Assembly: GCF_000024345.1 (NCBI RefSeq)
Contig: NC_013729.1
Coordinates: forward strand, 5,580,001-5,644,000
Direction of reading: 5' to 3'
DNA: 64,000 nucleotides
Source of the DNA: Kribbella flavida DSM 17836
GTDB lineage: Bacteria; Actinomycetota; Actinomycetes; Propionibacteriales; Kribbellaceae
Within the stretch, counting starts at the first letter, position 1. Each line of letters opens with the position of its first letter. Of this stretch, positions 60,379-64,000 are shown piece by piece. The notes beneath the pieces are model-generated. The model worked only from the letters and a program-made list of their open reading frames with translations. It had not been told where the DNA came from and ran no database searches. The position numbers and the translations under genes are program-made.

Positions 60379-62073
60379 TCAGTACCTGGTGACGGCGGCC
60401 CAGGCGTCGACGATGCCGTGGCCGTAGAAGCCGTTGAAGTCCCGGGTGCCCTCGCAGAGCGCGTCGAACTCCACCGACCGGCCCTCGTTCGCGTACGACA
60501 CGAGCGGCGGGTTCGGGCAGGCCCGCTCCTGGGCCGTGCCGAGCAGGATCTTGCGGACCTGGTCCGGCGCCATCCCGAACGAACCGCCCCGGCCCTTCTG
60601 GCCGTACTCGCTGACGATCAGCGCGGCGACTCCGGCCGCGTGCGGTGACGCCATCGACGTCCCCTGCAGCCAGTTGTAGTACCCACAGCGCGTGTACTCC
60701 GTGACGCCGGCCGGGCACTGCTTCTGCACGCCGGCTGCCACTCCGTCAGGCGTGATCGCGCCGGCCGGGTCGACCAGTCCGGCGGCCTGCAGCGCGTTCA
60801 CCGGGTACGTGGACAGGATCAGGTTCTCGTTGGTCCGGTAGTTCGGCGTGCCGAAGTAGTCGCGGAACCAGCCGCCGGGGGCCGACACCTCGGTCTGCTC
60901 GATCCCGTAGTTGGAGTAGTCCGCCTTCCTGCCCGACGGCCCGAGCGCCGAGACGCCGATCACGTGCGGGCCCTCGACCGGCAGGTCCAGACAGGTCGCG
61001 TTGTCGATCGGCCGGTTGTACGGCGGCACGTCGCCGAAGTCCGGGCTGCTGGTGTCGATGCGCGGCTTGCCGAGGTCCTCGTGGTTGTTGCCGAGCGACC
61101 CGACCAGCGTGACGCCCTTGTCGTGCGCGTACTCCAGGGCCCGGCGCATGATCCGGATCGTGGTCCGCTGCTCGGCCTGCGCCTCCGGGCTGTCGGCCGG
61201 GTTGTTGATGCAGTTGTAGAGCCACGGGTCGACGTAGAAGGACATGTTGACCACGTCCAGGCCGACGTCACCGGCGTAGGTGAGCGCGTCGCTGACCGGG
61301 CCGAGGAAGACGTAGCCGCTGTCCTGCCCGCCCCGGATCTGGACCAGCGTCACCTTCGGCGCGACGCCGGAGACCCCGAAACCGTTGGCCGCGGCACCGA
61401 TCGTGCCGGCCACGTGGGTCCCGTGCCCGCTGTCGTCCCAGCCGACCGGGTCGACGCAGCCGCGGAACTCGCACGGCCCGTCCACCTCCGGCAGGTCGGC
61501 GACGAAGTTGCGGGACAGCTTCCAGTCGAAGTTCGGCGCGATGTCGGGGTTGCGGGCGTCGATGCCCGAGTCGAGCACGCCGACCTTGACCTTCTTCGTG
61601 CCTGGCTGAACCGTGCGCGCCAGGTCGGAGCGGACCATCCGCAGGCCCCACAGCTGCGCGTCCAGCGGATCCATGCCGACGGCGCGCTTGGCGGGCTTCT
61701 TGGCCGCGGCCCGGGCGGCGCCGAGGTTTTCCTGCTCGACCAGGTTCGGCTTCAGCCGCGGCAGCTTGCCGATCGGCCGGCTGCGCGCGGCGCCTTCCAC
61801 CGCGGCCGACGCCGACACCCGGCTGACGAAGCCGGACGCGGCCGCGCGCACGGTGAGCGTGCCCAGGTTGGCGTTCTCCTTGATCACTTCGCCGCCGGCG
61901 GCGCGTACCGCGGCGACCGCCTGGTCCTTGTCGGCCCCCTGCTCGACCAGAACCAGGTACTCCGTGCTGCCCCCGGCAACCTCGGCTCCCGCGATGGCCG
62001 GAACCGCCAGCGTGGCGGCCACCAAGGCCGCCGCGGCCGATGCCGCACACAACGATCTACGGACGTCTCTCAC
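60379..62073 (-). CDS. Secreted subtilisin-family (S8) serine protease
   Basis: 564 residues, GTG at 62073 with GGAGGGG 8 nt upstream. A Sec signal peptide ends near PAIAGA. An inhibitor_I9-like propeptide follows (YLVLVEQGADKDQAVAAVRA). Catalytic triad: Asp in VGVLDSGIDARNPD, His in DDSGHGTHVAGTIGAA, Ser in LQGTSMASPHAAGVAAL; oxyanion Asn in GSLGNNHED. Six or more cysteines in the mature part suggest disulfides. It probably degrades extracellular protein. Monocistronic, with a terminator right after the stop. Confidence 0.94.
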   Translation of the reverse strand: MRDVRRSLCAASAAAALVAATLAVPAIAGAEVAGGSTEYLVLVEQGADKDQAVAAVRAAGGEVIKENANLGTLTVRAAASGFVSRVSASAAVEGAARSRPIGKLPRLKPNLVEQENLGAARAAAKKPAKRAVGMDPLDAQLWGLRMVRSDLARTVQPGTKKVKVGVLDSGIDARNPDIAPNFDWKLSRNFVADLPEVDGPCEFRGCVDPVGWDDSGHGTHVAGTIGAAANGFGVSGVAPKVTLVQIRGGQDSGYVFLGPVSDALTYAGDVGLDVVNMSFYVDPWLYNCINNPADSPEAQAEQRTTIRIMRRALEYAHDKGVTLVGSLGNNHEDLGKPRIDTSSPDFGDVPPYNRPIDNATCLDLPVEGPHVIGVSALGPSGRKADYSNYGIEQTEVSAPGGWFRDYFGTPNYRTNENLILSTYPVNALQAAGLVDPAGAITPDGVAAGVQKQCPAGVTEYTRCGYYNWLQGTSMASPHAAGVAALIVSEYGQKGRGGSFGMAPDQVRKILLGTAQERACPNPPLVSYANEGRSVEFDALCEGTRDFNGFYGHGIVDAWAAVTRY

Positions 62074-62211
62074 GTGTGGAACCCCTCCCTGGAGTGAGTG
62101 TGACGGCCACACGCTAGGTCAGCGGTGCACGGTCCACCAGGCTCCGGGAAGGGGCCGACGTTGTCAGAATTTCCAAGCAAACAGCTGATCGCCGGACTGC
62201 CGGTCAGCAGG

Positions 62212-62661
62212 TCAGGAGGCGTCGGCGAAGAGCACCAGAGTCACCAGGAGGAAGAGCAGCATCAGGATCACCAGACCGAGCAGCACCGTGCCGAGAATGC
62301 CGCAGATCTTGCCGCCGACTGCCATCCCCCGGTTGTTGTAGACCCCCGGCGCGGCGTCGATCTCGGCGAGCGCCTGGTTCGCCTTCCACCACGCGAACGG
62401 AGAGATCAGCAGGATGCCGGTGACCAGCGGGATCAGGCCGAGCACCAGGGCGAGCGTGGCGTTGGAGTTGTCCCGCAGTACGCCGTACGCCGGCTGGTCG
62501 GGGAAGCCCGGCTGCAGCGGATAACTCCCGTACGCCGGCGGTCCCGGCTGCGGGTAGCCGCCCTGCTGTGGGTAGCCCTGCTGCGCGTGATCGCCGTACT
62601 GCGGAAAGGCCTGGCCCCGGGACGGGTCGGGCCGGTCCTGGGGTCGCTCACCGAACGACAT
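62212..62661 (-). CDS. DUF4190 membrane protein
   Basis: 149 residues. A cytoplasmic Pro/Gln/Tyr/Gly-rich N-terminus (about 1-60, repeats of QQGYPQQGGYPQPG type) precedes two membrane helices with the DUF4190 pattern ALVLGLIPLVTGILLISPFA and GKICGILGTVLLGLVILMLL. The function is not known; similar proteins are common in actinomycetes. Single gene. Confidence 0.87.
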   Translation of the reverse strand: MSFGERPQDRPDPSRGQAFPQYGDHAQQGYPQQGGYPQPGPPAYGSYPLQPGFPDQPAYGVLRDNSNATLALVLGLIPLVTGILLISPFAWWKANQALAEIDAAPGVYNNRGMAVGGKICGILGTVLLGLVILMLLFLLVTLVLFADAS

Positions 62662-62712
62662 GAATGCTCCTCTGCTCAGGGCCGCTGGTCCTGAGCAGAG
62701 GATGTCAGGCCC

Positions 62713-64000
62713 TCAGCTCAGTTCGATGACGTCGCCCAGCCCGGTCAGCTGGCCGCGAACGTCCTTGGCCTCTCCTACGACGACCACCAGCAGGCCGTTG
62801 GTTCCGACGTACCGACGGTACGCCTCGGTGGCCGACTCGGCGGTGGTGGCGGCGATCTGGGCCAGGTAGGTATCGGCGAAGTCCAGCGGGACCCCGGCCG
62901 CGATGTTGCTGCCGACCTGCTGGGCGATCGAGTCGGCCTGCTCGTAGCGCAGCGGGGCGGTTCGGATCAGGTTGTCCTTGGACTCGCTCACCTCGCGCTC
63001 GGTCAGGCCGTCGCGAGCCTCCCGCAGGATCCGCAGCGCCTCGCTGACGGCCGCCCCGGTCACCTCGGTCCGGACCGCGCCGCCGAGGCTGAACGTGCCG
63101 CCCTTGCGCGGCGCGGTGAAGCTGGACCGGGTGCCGTACGTGTAGCCCTTCTCCTCCCGCAGCACGGTGTCGACGCGCGAGGTGATGGTGCCGCCGACGA
63201 CGTGGTTCGCGACCGCGGCCGTGCCCCAGATGTCCTCACGACGGTCCGGGCCCGGGCAGCCGATCAGCAGCTGGCTCTGCACCGAGCCGGGCCGGTCGAC
63301 CAGCACGATCCGGTCGCCCAGCACGTACAGCGGCTCGGGCGTCTCCAGCGCGGGACCGGCCTCGGCGGTCCAGTCGCCGAACGCCTCGTCCACGATGCCG
63401 GCCACGTCCACCCCGGTCGCGTCACCGGCGAACAGGATCTGTGCCCGGGCCGGGCCGATGTTCTGCCGGTAGAACTTCGCCACCTCGACGTTGGTCAGCG
63501 GGCGGATCGTGTCCGGCGTCCCGGCGGTCGGGCGGGACCGGCGCATGCTCGGGTCGAACAGGTGCGCGGCGAACGCCTCGCGGGCCCGGTAGCCCGCGTT
63601 GGCGCGCTCCTGGTTGATCTCGCCGAGCCGGATCGTCACGTGCCGGCCGACGTCGGCCTGGTTGAACGCAGGCCGGGTGACCGCCTCCGCGAGCAGCTTC
63701 ACCGCCGGCGCCAGCTGGGAGACCGGGACCGAGATCTCCACGTGCAGCGCGTCCGAGCTGACATCCACCCCGTACGCCGCGCCGTGCCGCTCGAGCGCGG
63801 CGGCGAAGTCGTTCGCCGACCGGACCTCGGTGCCCTCGTCAAGCGTGCGCGACATGATCGTGGCGACGCCTTCCAGCTCGCGCGGCTCGGCGACCAGCGG
63901 CATCGCGATCGTGACGCGCACGGTGGCGACGTACTGGCCGGGGCGGTCGAAGACGTGGACCGGCGTCCCGGCGCGGGTGTGCGTGGTCGTCGACTCCGGG
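62713..64000 (-). CDS. M16-family peptidase subunit, non-catalytic, 5'-truncated
   Basis: The frame is open to the last base of the window, so the gene starts outside; at least 428 residues are visible, and the GTG at 63921 is internal. It begins with a THTRAGTPVHVFDRPGQYVA-type segment usual at the start of M16 proteins. Where catalytic subunits have H-x2-E-H, this reads GVATIMSRTLDEGT, so zinc ligands are missing. The C-terminal half has the VLREEKGYTYGTRSSF motif with the R/Y-containing region that binds substrate ends. It is therefore the non-catalytic partner of a heterodimeric M16 peptidase; the catalytic partner is expected just outside the window. Confidence 0.9.
   Translation of the reverse strand, partial: PESTTTHTRAGTPVHVFDRPGQYVATVRVTIAMPLVAEPRELEGVATIMSRTLDEGTEVRSANDFAAALERHGAAYGVDVSSDALHVEISVPVSQLAPAVKLLAEAVTRPAFNQADVGRHVTIRLGEINQERANAGYRAREAFAAHLFDPSMRRSRPTAGTPDTIRPLTNVEVAKFYRQNIGPARAQILFAGDATGVDVAGIVDEAFGDWTAEAGPALETPEPLYVLGDRIVLVDRPGSVQSQLLIGCPGPDRREDIWGTAAVANHVVGGTITSRVDTVLREEKGYTYGTRSSFTAPRKGGTFSLGGAVRTEVTGAAVSEALRILREARDGLTEREVSESKDNLIRTAPLRYEQADSIAQQVGSNIAAGVPLDFADTYLAQIAATTAESATEAYRRYVGTNGLLVVVVGEAKDVRGQLTGLGDVIELS

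Overview
The window is high-GC (about 70 percent by eye) actinomycete chromosome. Two WhiB-family regulators, a fused 2-oxoglutarate decarboxylase/E1o (kgd), a SigR/RsrA thiol-stress pair, PdtaS, a SigF-type sigma with RsbW-like kinase, bL37 and many GTG/TTG starts all fit Actinomycetota. A Kribbella-like member of the Propionibacteriales is my best guess, at low confidence. No rRNA, tRNA, CRISPR array, prophage or insertion sequence was seen.

Region 1 (1-3836) is a tightly overlapped operon: a polyol dehydrogenase cut by the window edge, a HAD phosphatase, a TagB/TagF-type polyol-phosphate polymerase and a nucleotidyltransferase. It looks like a pathway for an NDP-activated polyol used in a teichoic-acid-like wall polymer. 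Region 2 (3842-13616) holds an ABC-F ATPase, a FadR-type regulator, kgd with its small DUF6104 companion, an AAA ATPase, an ArsR regulator divergent from a Ca2+/cation antiporter across a perfect 20-bp palindrome, and a divergent WhiB. Region 3 (13755-25432) contains an AurF-like diiron oxygenase with an FprB-like ferredoxin/reductase under an AT-rich operator, MDR and GNAT enzymes, malic enzyme, a polar amino-acid ABC transporter and a GH109-like secreted enzyme with a carbohydrate-binding partner.

Region 4 (25654-56324) carries a backbone I recognise from streptomycetes and mycobacteria: rsbW/sigF, whiB1, pdtaS, rsrA/sigR, SRAP, aroA, rsgA and hisN. Accessory genes are inserted into it: a DUF2785 protein, a secreted-type phosphatase/nuclease, an SSS symporter with DUF3311, an active/degenerate HD-GYP pair, the 24-residue ribosomal protein bL37, an XRE-NB-ARC-TPR STAND protein, a sigma factor fused to a zinc-finger anti-sigma, membrane segment and extracellular domain, and an archaeal-type aspartyl-tRNA synthetase. 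Region 5 (56727-64000) has an SDR/XRE pair, an MFS transporter, a CBS protein, a subtilisin-like protease, a DUF4190 protein and a non-catalytic M16 subunit running off the edge.

The most interesting signals are regulatory. A complete T-box leader (Asp specifier GAC, tRNA-end bulge TGGC, Shine-Dalgarno sequestration) precedes the aspartyl-tRNA synthetase. Two near-ideal SigR promoters share the geometry GTT-N9-ATG, which predicts leaderless mRNAs, one for sigR itself and one for a FrnE/DsbA-like gene interrupted by a single TAC-to-TAA-type nonsense codon. An ECF-type promoter stands before the sigma-anti-sigma fusion. Intergenic regions are unusually rich in short tandem repeats (17-22 bp) and in a small family of dispersed palindromic elements.
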